Origin: Setophaga petechia
Taxonomy: Eukaryota; Chordata; Aves; Passeriformes; Parulidae
Assembly (NCBI GenBank): GCA_024362935.1
Contig: JANCRA010000011.1
Coordinates: forward strand, 8,301,501 to 8,365,500
Reading direction: 5' to 3'
DNA: 64,000 nt
Shown here: piece by piece, positions 53,101 to 64,000 of the stretch
Layout of the letters: each line of letters begins with the position of its first letter
Position numbering within the stretch: the stretch's first letter is position 1
The notes under the pieces: generated by a model
The model's database searches: none
The model's input: only the letters and a program-made list of their open reading frames with translations
Told to the model about the DNA's origin: nothing
Program-made: the position numbers and the translations under genes

Positions 53101-56100
53101 GTTCACTGACAGGAGCCTGGTTCATGGCCCATCACCACTGGCTCTAGCTCATTCTTTAATACTTGTCCTCGTAGTGAAATTATTGAATCCCGATTGAAAA
53201 GGAGCATGGTAATGTGCAAATTTGTCTTACAGTACAAAGTTGTATTGCCTACTCTGAGAGCAGGCCAGAAGAATCCCTGTAGCTCTAGAAACATGGAATT
53301 GTATGGAGATCTGCATGAAAGAAAGAAAAAAAAAATGCTAGAAAGTTAAGGGTAAGCTTCAAAAGCAAAATCCCAAAATCCCAGCAGGAGAGGACAAGCT
53401 TAGAAGAAAGCTGAAGGGGGACTTTATACATTTTTGGAAGCATGAATAAGGTGGATTCAGGGAAGAGGTGCATCTTATACACACATACACACACAGAGAA
53501 GTCAAATGTCCAATGTTGAAGATTCACATTACATGAAATACAGTGAACTCTCAGTGCTAACTGAGGCACGGTATGGTAGATGCAAAATCTTTAAATCAGT
53601 GTGTTCCCTTGTGGACAATAATCACTGACTCTGGGCAATCTCTTAAAAAAAGTCCTGGTCCCTGCTGGGTGAAGTGCTGGAATCTGTGCTGTTGCTCTCA
53701 GGGTGCCACCCTGCTGAGTTCAAGATGAAGAATAAATATGCATGAAGTTGACAGTTAGTTTGGCTTCCACCAAAGCTTAATTTAGCTCACTTCTCAGTGC
53801 TGAAGAAGATAAATTAAAACCAATAATTAATAGTTCTTTTAACATAGGGAGTAAAGAGCAGCATGTGATAAAAATGCTAAATCTGAGGAAACTTCAGAGT
53901 TGGAGGATAAAGACTGTACAGTGCATTCCACATTGGCGAGGAGGTACCACATACTTTGCAGGGCACTCATGGACTAAACAAAAGAAAATGTCTGGTCAGA
54001 GGAAACAAAGGAATGCACTGCAGCATCCAGGAAGGATGTAGCACAGTCCACATCAGCTGGAATGCCTCTCCTGAGGAGTCTGAAATTCCTTCCATCTCCT
54101 CCCCCTCCTGTTTTTGGTTTTCAACTTTCTCTACCAAGAAAAGGACAAAAGCTTTATTATGCTTGAAGTCTGGCCACAAACAAAATTACCTAAAAGGTGC
54201 TTCAGAGCATTTAGTACATGAGCATGTGCTATTTCTGCAGGGAGATGGCAAGCTTTCCCAGTGACTTTTGCCATTATCCACAAATTGCATATTCCTTCTG
54301 TGTTACTTCACAAAGGCCCCTCCTTTTTCTTCTTAGCTTGAACCACTGCACTCACTTCCTTTGAAGCCAGAAGCTGCAGAGCTGACATTGTACAAGGAAT
54401 TTCAAATAAATTCTGATAGCCATTTTGGAGAGGAAATATTGGGTGTTCATTATTGATTTTGTTACTTTATTGTGATTGTTTCTGTGTATAGTTGTAAATG
54501 GGGGTTTTTTGCGAGTGTGCTGCCTGCCTGAGGAAGGCAGAATACGTAAGAAATTCTAGAATGTTTTTAAAAGTACAGCAAGTACAAGGCAGAGAAGTAT
54601 ACATTTTGTAATATGTATATACATATATATTACACATATATTGCATACACTTATGCCTGCTCATCAAACACTCAATGCTGCCAGCCAGACAGGGTGAGTA
54701 GAGCAGTAAGTAAAGAGTCTTCAATATTCATTCAAGAAGGGTGATCTATGAATGACGAAGACAAAGAGGTGGTTGGGGGAAAATAGGCAAGCTGAGGCTG
54801 GCCTCAGGGGCATGGAAAAGGAAACAGAAGCCACATGAAAAGAGACATAAAGATAAATAGTAAGAGAAAGAACCATGTCACTCTCTAAGGTGTGGACAAA
54901 ATTCTTAAACTCAGTTCAGTGGGAATAGGAAAGGTTGTTGGAGAAATTCAAATCAGCATGGCATTGATATGTCAGACAGCAAAGCCAGGAACTTTCTATA
55001 AATAAGGAGAAAAGCAACACTCTGTGTCTGAAATCACTGTATTTCTAAATGTTATCTATGTAACTCATAGAATTGTCATGCAGATTGCTTGATGTTTGCA
55101 GCTTAAAGATATTGCTTTTACACTAGATATTCTTATTTTGTTTTATTCCTTTAAAAGACTGTACTCTCTCGCAGTAGCTTTTCTGTCCAACCTCAGTAAA
55201 GTCTACACTTGAGGTTCCAGTCTCTTACCTCACCTGTAATTCAGATTGTACAGCACTGAAAGCCCCTGCTGTACTGTAGATGTTTACTGTCACTAGAAGC
55301 AGCCACAGGTCCTGTGTCCAGGAGGAGCCAGTTTCTTCTCACAGATGACAACTGCCTTTAACTGCTTTCCTGGTTGAAAGGGGAGAACCTACCAATCCAC
55401 AGGTGGTGAAACCATTTGGATGTAAATTATACAGGCTGTCCATCAAGCTGCACAAGCCAATAGCTGGGTTCACAGCTGAATGAACCCAGTGTCTGAGAGA
55501 TTTGAATTCAGAACATGCAGAAAAAACCCTCAGACCTCCATGCAAAATTCATTGAAGGCCGAAAGTGGCATCATTTCTGGCCCGACAATCCTGCGTATGC
55601 GGAAAACCAGAAGGAGGGAAACTTGGTGCCATGTTAATGCTGCCCAAATATACACAATGAAGTCAGACTGAAAGCAATGAAATTGCAGACACTCCTCATG
55701 AGCTAAGAGGACCATTTTCCTTAACCAGTGACCTTCAATTACAGAGTAGCAAGCAAATTAGTAGAGACAAAAAAGAAAAACCTGTTAGCCAGAAAATCTT
55801 ACTGGCTAAAGCTTGTCTTGTTTCAGTTCCAGTTTCCATAGCTTTTCGGTAAAATATGCGCTGTCTCTTTCTCTTCTGGAGTACTGGTGTTAACTGGAAA
55901 TGTTGATTCTGGGAACAATGAATTCCTTCTTATCAAATGGGGTTTACAGCTGAGTTTTTCAGAAAACTTCAAAGGTTTCTGAGTACTTGAAGGATCTGAA
56001 TCATTGCCTCAAGCCTCCTGATGTCACAGAGATCAAGTTAGGAAAAAATTCAACCCCAAAAATGGCAAGGGCAGGAATACAACTGTCATTTCTCAGTTCA

Positions 56101-59100
56101 CAGCTCTTCAGCATTCCTTATGCTCATGCTGGTTTGCCTGTAGGTTGGAGAGACTGTGAAGCAGACTGGGATGTAAATTTACAGTGCAGCAGTTTGGTGA
56201 CCCCTATACAAAGAGGGGGGCTTACCCTGAACTATAGTCATCTGAAAGGTAGGAATCTGATCTCACCCAGTTCAAGTTGTTCATACAACCTGCAAAATTC
56301 ACAAATCTAGCTGAATTACATGGTGTCAATCCACTTCAAAAGGGAGCTAGAGAAGGTAACATCATCTACCAGCAAAGGGTGTCCACACAGGGAACCAGCA
56401 CTCTTCAAATTCACAAGCTGACTTAATTCCCTAGACAGACAAGCCCAAACAACAAAGAATATGTCCTTCTTAACTCTGAAATTGGAGAGGATGTTTCTAT
56501 TTTGTTTTCTTTTTTTATGGCTGATAATGCTATATATCTTTTGTGACCTAATTTACCAGTTTCTCTGTTGCAACCTTCAAATCCTATAATCCAAATAAAG
56601 TATACGAAAAGCTCCATTGTTCCTTCTCTGGACGCAGTTTGACAAAAGGGACTTTCCTTTTTGATTATTAGCCCCATGTATATGCCCCAGATCTACAAAA
56701 CAAGCCAAAGTCTCAATAATTAAAATAAAAGGCAAATTCACTTAAAAGATAAAACAAGTCACAAAGTTAAAGCAAAGATAATCATGTAGTTATAAGCTTT
56801 CTCTAGACACCATTATTAGCTAAATATCTTTTCTCTCTTTTGAGTATATATAGGCATGAAATCTTTTCCCCAATGTTTCTGAGTTACATTAGAGAAAAAG
56901 GTTGGGGCAATAGCTGCAGGTTTTCTCCTACTTGGTCAAATCTGACACACTTTCCTGCTACCTGCACCACCACAATGCCTGCAGATTAACAGTTTTCTTT
57001 AAGCCTCCATTTTCAAAGTGTTCTCAGTTCAGATAATCAGCTCCTACAACTTACAGAGAGAGATTCATTTCTAAAGGACAGCTGTAATAGCATGGTAGAA
57101 TGCCAGATTGTTGCCTTCTTGCTACTAATATGTTTGCTTTCAGAGCCAATCGATCTTTTTAAGATTCCTCTTCCCCTTAGTTTGACATAAATCTCTTAGT
57201 GACGAGTCTCTGAGTGTTCTCTAAATGCAACATGTGGTGAACTCTAAGTCCCAAGGCTGAAGCCACAGTCTTCCCACTGTTTGTTGCTTGGGTTCAACAA
57301 ACATCACGCTGATATATTGAGATGACTCAGTGAGGCAGTGTTCACCTGCCAGCACCAACTCACTGGTTGGGACTTGTGAATTTTTCCAGATATCAGACAG
57401 GCTGGAAGAGCAAAGCCATTTATAGACCCGGTGATTATAATGATGCATGGGAACAAAAATAAATTTACAACAATAATAACATCCAGGACAGCAACACAAA
57501 TAGTGAGGATAAAAACCCGAGAAAGATAAATACCTGTCTGGAAATATAACTACTAGTGAATCAATAAGTTGATGTTCTAGCCAAAGCACATCACTGCAAA
57601 TTGAAAGCAACGTAGTGTTGGTAACCTTCAGTCTGCCCAATGCAAGTTGTCCTTTTTCTCCAGTCTTGTGTACTGTTATAACTTGCAGTGAACCATTTCT
57701 GTTAACTAGAGGGCTGTTTCTACACCATTTTAACTAATGACTATTAAAATAAATTAGTTGTATTCCTGTAACATGGAATGGAGTACTTAATGCCTGTAAT
57801 ACTCAACATTTCAGATTTGTTAGTGAAAGAAGAAAACCTGATTTTTTAGTTTCTTTTCCTATAACAGTATGTAATCTTCTATGAATAATGAATACTTGAA
57901 GGCCCTTAACTTTCAAAAAATAATTTCAGGCTGTGTTTTTTCTCTGTTATGGCATGTAGTCACAAACGTGGTTCTTTTAAACACTGCTGAGAACAACTTT
58001 GTTGTAGCATGGACAAGTGTTTATTACAGGGTTTACTGCCTTGTCCCATGATTCTATGCTCTGCAAACGCAGGTCTTAACTAATTCCCAAAGGCAAAGTG
58101 GCAACGTTGTAAAACACTTGTGAAAACATTCAAACTGCAGTTTAAACCTTGTTAAAGCACAGTTCTTCTTTGGAAAGTGAGACTGAAAATGGGATCCTGT
58201 ATTTATTGTGTATATGTGATTTCAGGATCAAACATGCTAAGTACAAGCACACAGTTCTCTGCTAACATCCACAGCCAGCTCTACAGAGATTAGATGGCTG
58301 AAAAGTTCATGTTCATTTATGGTTAAGGTGATGGTCTCCTTAGCAGCAGTCCCAACACACTATCATCATTGAAACAGATACACCCTGTCCCCCTTCCATT
58401 TAGCTGAATGAGCTTGAGGAGGATCTGTTTTCTTCTCATTAACCTCTCCCAGTTTTTTTACTGCTTAAGGATGAAAAACATCTTTTCAGAGAAGTCAACA
58501 CATCTAAATCTGAACAAAAATATACACAAAATAGTTGTGTTGAAGAAGATCCCTCTTCTTAACAACAGCACCATTTTCAGCTGAAGAATTTCAATGGCTT
58601 TCTAAATTGTCTTCTGCTCTGGTTAATTGCATAAAATATTTCCATCTCTAGAAAATTCTGATATGAACACTATTGTCCATACACATTAACCTGTTTAAAT
58701 ATGCTTATGAGTTATAGCTTTATTTCTTGACAGAGCCAGCTGTTGGGCATTTATGGCTAGTACCAGCAAAGAGAAGACAAAGCCCCATCCAAAGTCCACT
58801 GAAATTCAGTTAACAGTGTTAATTAAACACACGGAGTTTGCTATGCAGTTGCTGCTTTTCTTTCTGCTGTATCTGAGATGAAGGCAATCAGCCTCACCTC
58901 CCTCCCAGGATCCCCTGACTTGACACTGGAGCTGCCTCCAGTCAGAAGAGACACATTGCCATGTCCAGCTCTTGGCCTTTTGAGAGGATAAAAGTAGTTT
59001 AATTTAAACTTCCACTTATGAACTTAATAACTTCTGCTGATGGAATTGCTGTGGCATTATGGTTGACACTTGAAGTTGATCCCTGCTTGGAGGATACCAT

Positions 59101-59919
59101 ACTCACACAAAGCTATCCTAACATGCTCAAAGATGTCCATGTCAGGAACAATCCTTCCCACTGCTCCACAATGAAAATGCAGGAATGTACAGGTAAAATT
59201 CAACTATTGGCACTACTGTGCTTTTACCTGGGTGATACATTCATAAATATATTTAAGAATAAATGCTAAAGTACTAAAAAGTTGTGAAAATATTACAGGA
59301 ACATTGGCATCATCCATTCCAGGTACAATACTAATCAAGTGGTGACTACTATCCATCAAATACCAGCAATGCTCCCTCAGGTGGTCGGCTTTCTGTGCCA
59401 GTTTTCACACCACTTCTCACAGAGAACTTACCACTAATTCAAGTGTCTTGAATTTTTATCATCCTGACAAGTGTAACCAGAATCTATTTCAATCTTAGGT
59501 TATGCTTGATGCACATTCAAATGGCTATAGATTTGTAAAGAGGCACGTGTGAGGCTGTCCTTGAAGATGATGGTTTCCAGACAGTGTAGCTGAATTTTTA
59601 TGAAACAATATGCAGGCTTTTTCCACCTAACTCTTGCCAATCCTGCTCAGCCTTGTGACTCAAAGGGGAGAAACTGCACACCCATTGCCAACAGGGGCCC
59701 CAGTTTCAAATGCTCAAGAGCTGGCATATCCAGAGCTGAGGTTTTGGTCTGGCCTGTGAAAAGGGAGAAAAAACCATCTGTGAAATCTGGAGGCACATCA
59801 GGTTTGGCTTCTTCCCCAGGATCCCACAGGCTCCCATAATCCTTTATAGCTATCTGCAGGTTGGGAAAATAAATCCTTTCTCTGCACCTTCCTCTGCTCC
59901 ACACCTGGCACGCACAGGT
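50111..59919. other. Intergenic sequence upstream of TNFRSF11B
   Basis: This is about 10 kb of AT-rich, repeat-poor sequence between the last recognisable repeat and the TNFRSF11B CpG island. An AT dinucleotide-rich patch lies at 54600-54645. No gene or transposon is recognised. Distal enhancers of TNFRSF11B could be here but cannot be seen by eye. Confidence 0.5.
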
Positions 59920-60440
59920 TCCCCGGGGCTTCCAGGGAGCCCTCGGAGCAATCCCTGGAAGCACGAACAGCAGGGTTTGATCCTTATTGCTCCAGAAAAA
60001 TGCCCTTCTCTAACTTAAACTGGGGAGAAGGAAGAACAGCGCCCTGAGTGGGACTTCTCCTGGGGCAGGAGCATGCTGAAGGCACGACTGTCGCTGGAAA
60101 ATCACAGCAAGGGCCCCGTGTCGCCGCTCGCCCGGGCCTCTCCCGGGCCAAGCCCCTCGGGCCGGCGCAGGCCGGCGGCGCCTCGGGGAGAGGCGGGCGC
60201 CGTCCCTCGCATTCCTGCCTCAGCAGGGAAGGGAAGGAACGGGGACCCTCCTTCTCTTCAGCTTCCCCGCCCTGGCCTTCGCTTCCAGCGTGTCTCGCTG
60301 TTGGGAGCCCCCGGGGAGCCCGGCCAAGGCAGCGTAGCCTCCCCTCCGGCCTCGCTGCAGCGCAGGGCGGCACAGCCAGACAGCCAGACAGGGAGCAATT
60401 AAACCCTCCCCTGGCCAGCCCCCGACACTCCCTCCTGCAT
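59920..60440. promoter_or_regulatory. TNFRSF11B: CpG island upstream of TNFRSF11B
   Basis: This is the only sizeable CpG-dense stretch in the window. Its core, about 60105-60215, has gtcgccgctcgcccgggcct, gggccggcgcaggccggcgg and aggcgggcgccgtccctcgc. It ends about 200 bp upstream of the TATA box. Long open frames on both strands here (up to 152 codons) follow from the scarcity of stop codons in GC-rich DNA and are not genes. Confidence 0.85.
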
Positions 60441-60449
60441 TTTCCAGTC

Positions 60450-60456
60450 TGTGGTT
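60450..60456 (+). promoter_or_regulatory. RUNX-type motif TGTGGTT
   Basis: The RUNX core TGTGGTT lies about 190 bp upstream of the TATA box. RUNX2 is known to activate mammalian osteoprotegerin promoters through such elements; use of this site is inference. A second core, ACCACA, sits at 60739-60744 directly before the ATG. Confidence 0.4.
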
Positions 60457-60534
60457 ACGGTGCTCAAAGGGTTCCATTAAGTCACCAAGTTTTACAGGTT
60501 CCTTAAAAAAAAAAGAAAGAAAAAAAAAAAAAGA

Positions 60535-60559
60535 GGGGGGGTGGGGGAAGGTGAGGGGG
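60535..60559 (+). promoter_or_regulatory. G-tract with quadruplex potential beside an A-rich purine tract
   Basis: G runs of 7 (60535-60541), 5 (60543-60547) and 5 (60555-60559) follow an almost pure A tract beginning at 60505. Splitting the G7 run gives four G3 tracts with short loops, so an intramolecular quadruplex is possible about 80 bp upstream of the TATA box. Function is inferred. Confidence 0.5.
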
Positions 60560-60600
60560 AGTGCGCGAGAGAAAAGTTTGGTCATGGCAGGGAATGTGTG

Positions 60601-60607
60601 ATCAAAG
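60601..60607 (+). promoter_or_regulatory. TCF/LEF-type motif ATCAAAG
   Basis: This matches the WWCAAAG consensus 31 bp upstream of the TATA box. Osteoprotegerin is an established Wnt/beta-catenin target in osteoblasts. A 7-bp motif is weak evidence on its own. Confidence 0.35.
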
Positions 60608-60637
60608 CTGAGCCCAGGCTTCCTGTTACACCGGGAC

Positions 60638-60648
60638 TATATATATAT
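60638..60648 (+). promoter_or_regulatory. TNFRSF11B: TNFRSF11B TATA box
   Basis: The sequence TATATATATAT lies 97 bp upstream of the ATG. By the usual spacing, transcription would start near 60666-60670, giving a 5' UTR of about 75 nt. A short 5' UTR agrees with what I recall for human osteoprotegerin. Confidence 0.65.
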
Positions 60649-60744
60649 CGTGTCTTTAATGTTGGGAATGTGAGCAGCTGCTGGAGCCTGGCGCTGACTC
60701 TCTGCCTGATTCCCAGCGCGCTGAGGTTTCTTCCACCGACCACA

Positions 60745-60774
60745 ATGAACAAGTTCCTGTGCTGCACGCTTGTG
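60745..60774 (+). CDS. TNFRSF11B: TNFRSF11B (osteoprotegerin) coding exon 1
   Basis: Osteoprotegerin is a secreted decoy TNF-receptor family member that binds RANKL and TRAIL. By blocking RANKL-RANK signalling it restrains osteoclast formation. This exon encodes only MNKFLCCTLV, the first part of the signal peptide, and stops at the donor GTGAGT (60775-60780). In human, exon 1 also encodes just ten residues, MNNLLCCALV, ending at the same codon. The ATG lies in a good context (accacaATGa, A at -3). The cysteine-rich TNFR repeats, death-domain homology regions and heparin-binding tail are in exons beyond base 64000. Identity rests on this short peptide, the matching splice position, the TATA/CpG promoter and the head-to-head placement with COLEC10, its human neighbour. 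Ten residues alone would be weak; the synteny makes it strong. The frame is open upstream to 60541, but the TATA box lies inside that stretch. Confidence 0.9.
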
Positions 60775-63700
60775 GTGAGTCCCTTCGCAGAGGTACATGG
60801 GCTCTAGGATGCATTGCAGCTTCAGACACCAGACTGGAGAGACACATGGCTTTTCTTCTGGGCTTTTGTTTTGGGTTTGGGGTTTTTCGGGGGGTTGTTT
60901 GTTTGTTTGTGGGTTCATTTGTCTTCTCTCCGTTTTCTTGGTAAACCCTTTTTGTCTCATCTCTCCAAACTCTCTTGGTAAATTTGGAATGTGATGGACA
61001 CGTTCAGCTCCAGGGAGACAGCAGGGATTTTCATCCCATTCTCAAGGTAGTGGCATGATTTGCTTTTATTTTGCTTTTTTTTTTCCTGGCTTCCTCTCTC
61101 CTTTTGTAAGGCCTCATCAGACTGGTCTGAAGCAAAAACTTGTATCGAGTAATGAATTTAGAAACTGTAGGCTACAATGTTTGTTTCTGATTTACAGAAG
61201 TTCCATCCCTGCCTGCCTCTAATCTCTGCTGCAGGGGCACTCTCAGGTACTGGGTTGGCTTTCTAACCCAGGAAAACCACTGTGAACACCGCAAAAAACC
61301 CCACAAGTGTGTGGTTCTTGTCTTGGCTTAGAAAATGCAGCTTCATATGCAAGAAGGTGATGAATTAGTAGCTGTGTCAGTAGCTATTACAGAAGATGTT
61401 GGGTTATTAAATCTGGTATAAGCCCCTGCTTTAGTAATTTTTTGTTTACTTGGTGATTTAGTAAGACACTTCCAGATGCAAAATTAGAGATGTTAGCAGT
61501 GCAGTAAATCTTTCAAAATGTTATTTAATCCATTTAGTCATATGGAATAGTATATGAGTTCAGTTTAATTAAAACCTACCTACAAACAGATCCTGTGTAA
61601 CATCTATTTGGAGGCTTTTCATCTTTTGCATAAGGAAACTTTCAAAGAAAAACATTAAAAAATAATATCCAGTGCAGGCTCTTGCCAGCACAGTAACTTG
61701 CTTCTGGGTTGTTTTCGTGAGCACAACGGCATTAATGTTGTGGCAGAGCATTAGAACTGAGATCCATTTATTCTGAAAGCTTTTTATAAATGCAACGAGA
61801 TTTCCAGGATTTGATGAGTAATGCATGTTTATTACTCTCTGTACAACTTTCTGAAAGAGCTTTTTGAGAAGGAAACCCAAAGTAATTAATGGTGCATGGG
61901 AAGTAAAATTTGTCAGGCTTGTGGTCAGCAGATTGAAACGCAGGACAACTTTTTCATCCCATGTCTGATGTTGTGCCTGCTTTGTCAATATGAAATCACA
62001 GGAAGTTAATCTGGGAATTTCAGCAATATCTGGTTATCAACCTGGCTTCTTATCTGTGGCTGTCATAAAATAATCACTTCAGGATTTTCATTTTGATTAA
62101 ATGCAATGTGCCTGTTCATGTTCTCCCACAAAGTAACAGCATTAGGTGAAGTTCAGCATAATCCTCTGGCAGATGAGTCTTGGAGCTGAAATTTGGTGGC
62201 AGTGCATGGCAAAGAGATCATCATTCAAATGCATTATTGTTGTTGTTGTTGTTGTTGTAATTAAATTTATTTTAAATTATTGTGAAATTAAAGTAAAATT
62301 AGTGAAGTTTAAGTACTGTCAGATGTGCTAGAGCTCAGAAAAGTCGCTTTAGTACCTGTTTTTAGGAGGCACAACAACCCTTTTAGGAGGTACAACTATA
62401 GATAAAAGTTCTGTGCGTCTGGCTCACATATCCCCCCAACCTAGTTTGGAGACATTGTATCTTGGCATGATTTACTTTCAGCCTTGGTCTCTTTGCTAAG
62501 GTTTCAGAAAGGTTATACCTGATGTGGGGGTGCACTCATGTTTGTGTTGTTTGCTTGGAACACTAAAGCTGCTTACAAACATTATGAAATTGGACTGAAT
62601 GGAAAGAAATTCCCCAAAGCTGAATCTCATTACTTGTCACGTAACTATCTTGACCCTTATCCTTGACCTTTCTCTATTTTGGATCTCTGGGCATATGTGA
62701 CATTCTTTTTCTGGCCTGCCTGTTGGGTTTGCTGTGTGTAGGCAGCAGTGGCTTTGCAGCCTCTGAGGGTAGGAGTTATCTTTCTGTCTGACTTTCTTTC
62801 TGTCTGCATGTCTGCATGTGTGTTGGTTAAAAATAAAACACTAAGGTTACCAGAAGAATTTTTAAAAGATATTGTGACAATTGAAGTTATACCCGCTGTT
62901 CAAATCTCATGGAAAACTTAATTTTGTTCCTTCTGTAAAAACACCTGTTTGCACATGGTACTGGACATACATCCTCTAACTAGCAGTCAGCTGTTAGTAG
63001 CTCTGTCAGTGCAAAGGCAGACTGCAGTTGCAGTGGGAATATCCCAAGCTTGGGTTAGCTCTAAATCTTGCTATCACTCTGGCGAATAATGTTCCAAAAT
63101 GTAAGACAAATATTTTGGAGAGCTATCCGGTTAGTTTTCCCTGCTTTGTCCCTCTACAGGTTTCAAGGCAAATGTAACTCATATAAATGAAGACTTTCAA
63201 TTTAGCACTGCTTTGATAAGATGTAAAACTGCTCTTCATCTGAATTTTATTTTCATACTACTGAAAATGAAGCAGTCGTTTAGACCCCTAAATCGGTGTG
63301 AATGACAACTAATGGTGCCTCAAAAAGTGTCTACAAGACTTGACTTTTTGACATATTCCTTTACTGACAGAGAAATGAAGACAGTGTTTCATAGCCTCAG
63401 TTTTGAATGCAGGTGACTCAAGAGAGTCACCGGTTAAACTCCTAATGTTAAAGAGGAGCCTCCACTTCATAAAGTGTCTTCCAAACAAAAGTAGGTCCCG
63501 TTAAGTCCAAACTGATTACAATGTTATGTCCATTGATTACAATGAAGCAATTGGTAGAATGGTAGAGGAGCTTTATAAGCTGAACTCCAACCAGTGAAGA
63601 TGACTCCATGTCAGGTTTCATTGCGTACCTGGCACTTGGCCATGGTCTGCAGAAAGGTCCTTTGTCTGGGCAGTGCTCTCATGAGCCTGCAGTGCCCACA

Positions 63701-64000
63701 GGTCAGGTCAGCAGTGCTGCTGGCCCAAAGAGGCTAAATCTGGTGATTGCATGGGCCTTCAAAACAGCAAGATGAGGTGGATGAGAGCTAGATGGGAGTA
63801 ATTTCTGCCAGGATGGCAAGTATTTTACAATGGTGATTTTCAATAGGTGGATGTGGATCTGATCCAGCATGGCATTGTCACATACTGGATCTGAGATACA
63901 AGCTATTGATGGAAGAGGACCTTGATAATATCATCCAGTGCTATATTTTGCCAATGAGATTTCTCTGGGCCTGTGCATGATTTAAGTGAGGAATTTTGCC
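60775..64000 (+). other. TNFRSF11B: TNFRSF11B intron 1 (5' part)
   Basis: This follows the exon 1 donor and runs off the window. No second exon, which would encode a cysteine-rich TNFR repeat, is visible. It contains a GTT microsatellite (about 62237-62258) and a short GTTT run near 60897-60909, and otherwise unique-looking sequence. The 139-codon minus-strand frame at 61569-61988 has no recognisable family. Confidence 0.8.
62237..62258. repeat. GTT trinucleotide microsatellite
   Basis: About seven GTT units occur in TNFRSF11B intron 1. They are translated as a valine run in an accidental open frame. Confidence 0.9.

Noticed and set aside
60048..60506. 152-codon and 109-codon plus-strand frames in the CpG island
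   Set aside because: GC-rich composition lowers stop frequency. The frames show Pro/Ala/Arg/Gly-rich translation with no family resemblance, overlapping open frames occur on both strands, and they sit in a promoter island.
60541..60807. In-frame upstream extension of osteoprotegerin giving an 88-codon frame
   Set aside because: The TATA box lies inside the extension, the human protein starts at the MN..LCC methionine, and the frame also reads through the consensus donor at 60775.
61569..61988. 139-codon minus-strand frame in TNFRSF11B intron 1
   Set aside because: It does not resemble any protein family and has an AT-rich chance-frame composition.
1..64000. CRISPR arrays, operons, insertion sequences or phage genes
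   Set aside because: None are present. Regularly spaced direct repeats are limited to short tandem arrays, and gene structure is eukaryotic throughout.

Overview
This is vertebrate, almost certainly avian, genomic DNA, and probably from a passerine (songbird). No prokaryotic gene organisation is present. The evidence is exon/intron structure with consensus splice sites, at least eight CR1 LINE fragments with the typical bird 3' end, ERVL-type and other endogenous-retrovirus LTRs of avian type, and one tRNA-Ile-derived SINE with a CR1 tail, a composition I know from passerine genomes (the TguSINE1 type). Nearly all open reading frames in the window are chance frames or repeat relics.

Two genuine genes are present, both partial and transcribed away from each other. 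On the minus strand at the left are the first three coding exons of COLEC10 (collectin liver 1): exon 1 at 15240-15387 (signal peptide, N-terminal cysteine segment and first Gly-Pro-Lys), exon 2 at 2784-2855 and exon 3 at 1347-1418 (two 72-nt collagen Gly-X-Y exons). The coiled-coil neck and C-type lectin exons lie beyond base 1. On the plus strand at the right is exon 1 of TNFRSF11B (osteoprotegerin), coding 60745-60774, with a TATA box, a purine/G-rich tract, RUNX-like and TCF/LEF-like motifs and a CpG island upstream. Its intron 1 runs off the right end. This head-to-head pair is also adjacent in human (8q24), so the window captures conserved synteny.

Layout: 1-1346 COLEC10 intron 3 with a minus-strand CR1; 1419-2783 intron 2; 2856-15239 the 12.4-kb intron 1, holding a solo LTR (4227-4616), a long CR1 (about 5395-6099), the SINE (about 9820-9976), a 44-bp duplication, a 16-base G run and a small CpG-rich patch. 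15388-60637 is the 45-kb intergenic interval with CR1 fragments, two abutting ERVL LTRs (24925-25696), a third inverted LTR fragment, a 31-bp triple tandem repeat and a TTTTA microsatellite. 59920-60744 is the TNFRSF11B promoter region, and 60775-64000 is its intron 1.

No new biological system is evident. The points most worth a second look are the structure of the osteoprotegerin promoter (G-tract, TATA, start-stop uORF), the weak splice sites of the frame-neutral COLEC10 exon 2, the LTR-LTR junction, and an unassigned LTR-like stretch near 49.4-50.1 kb.
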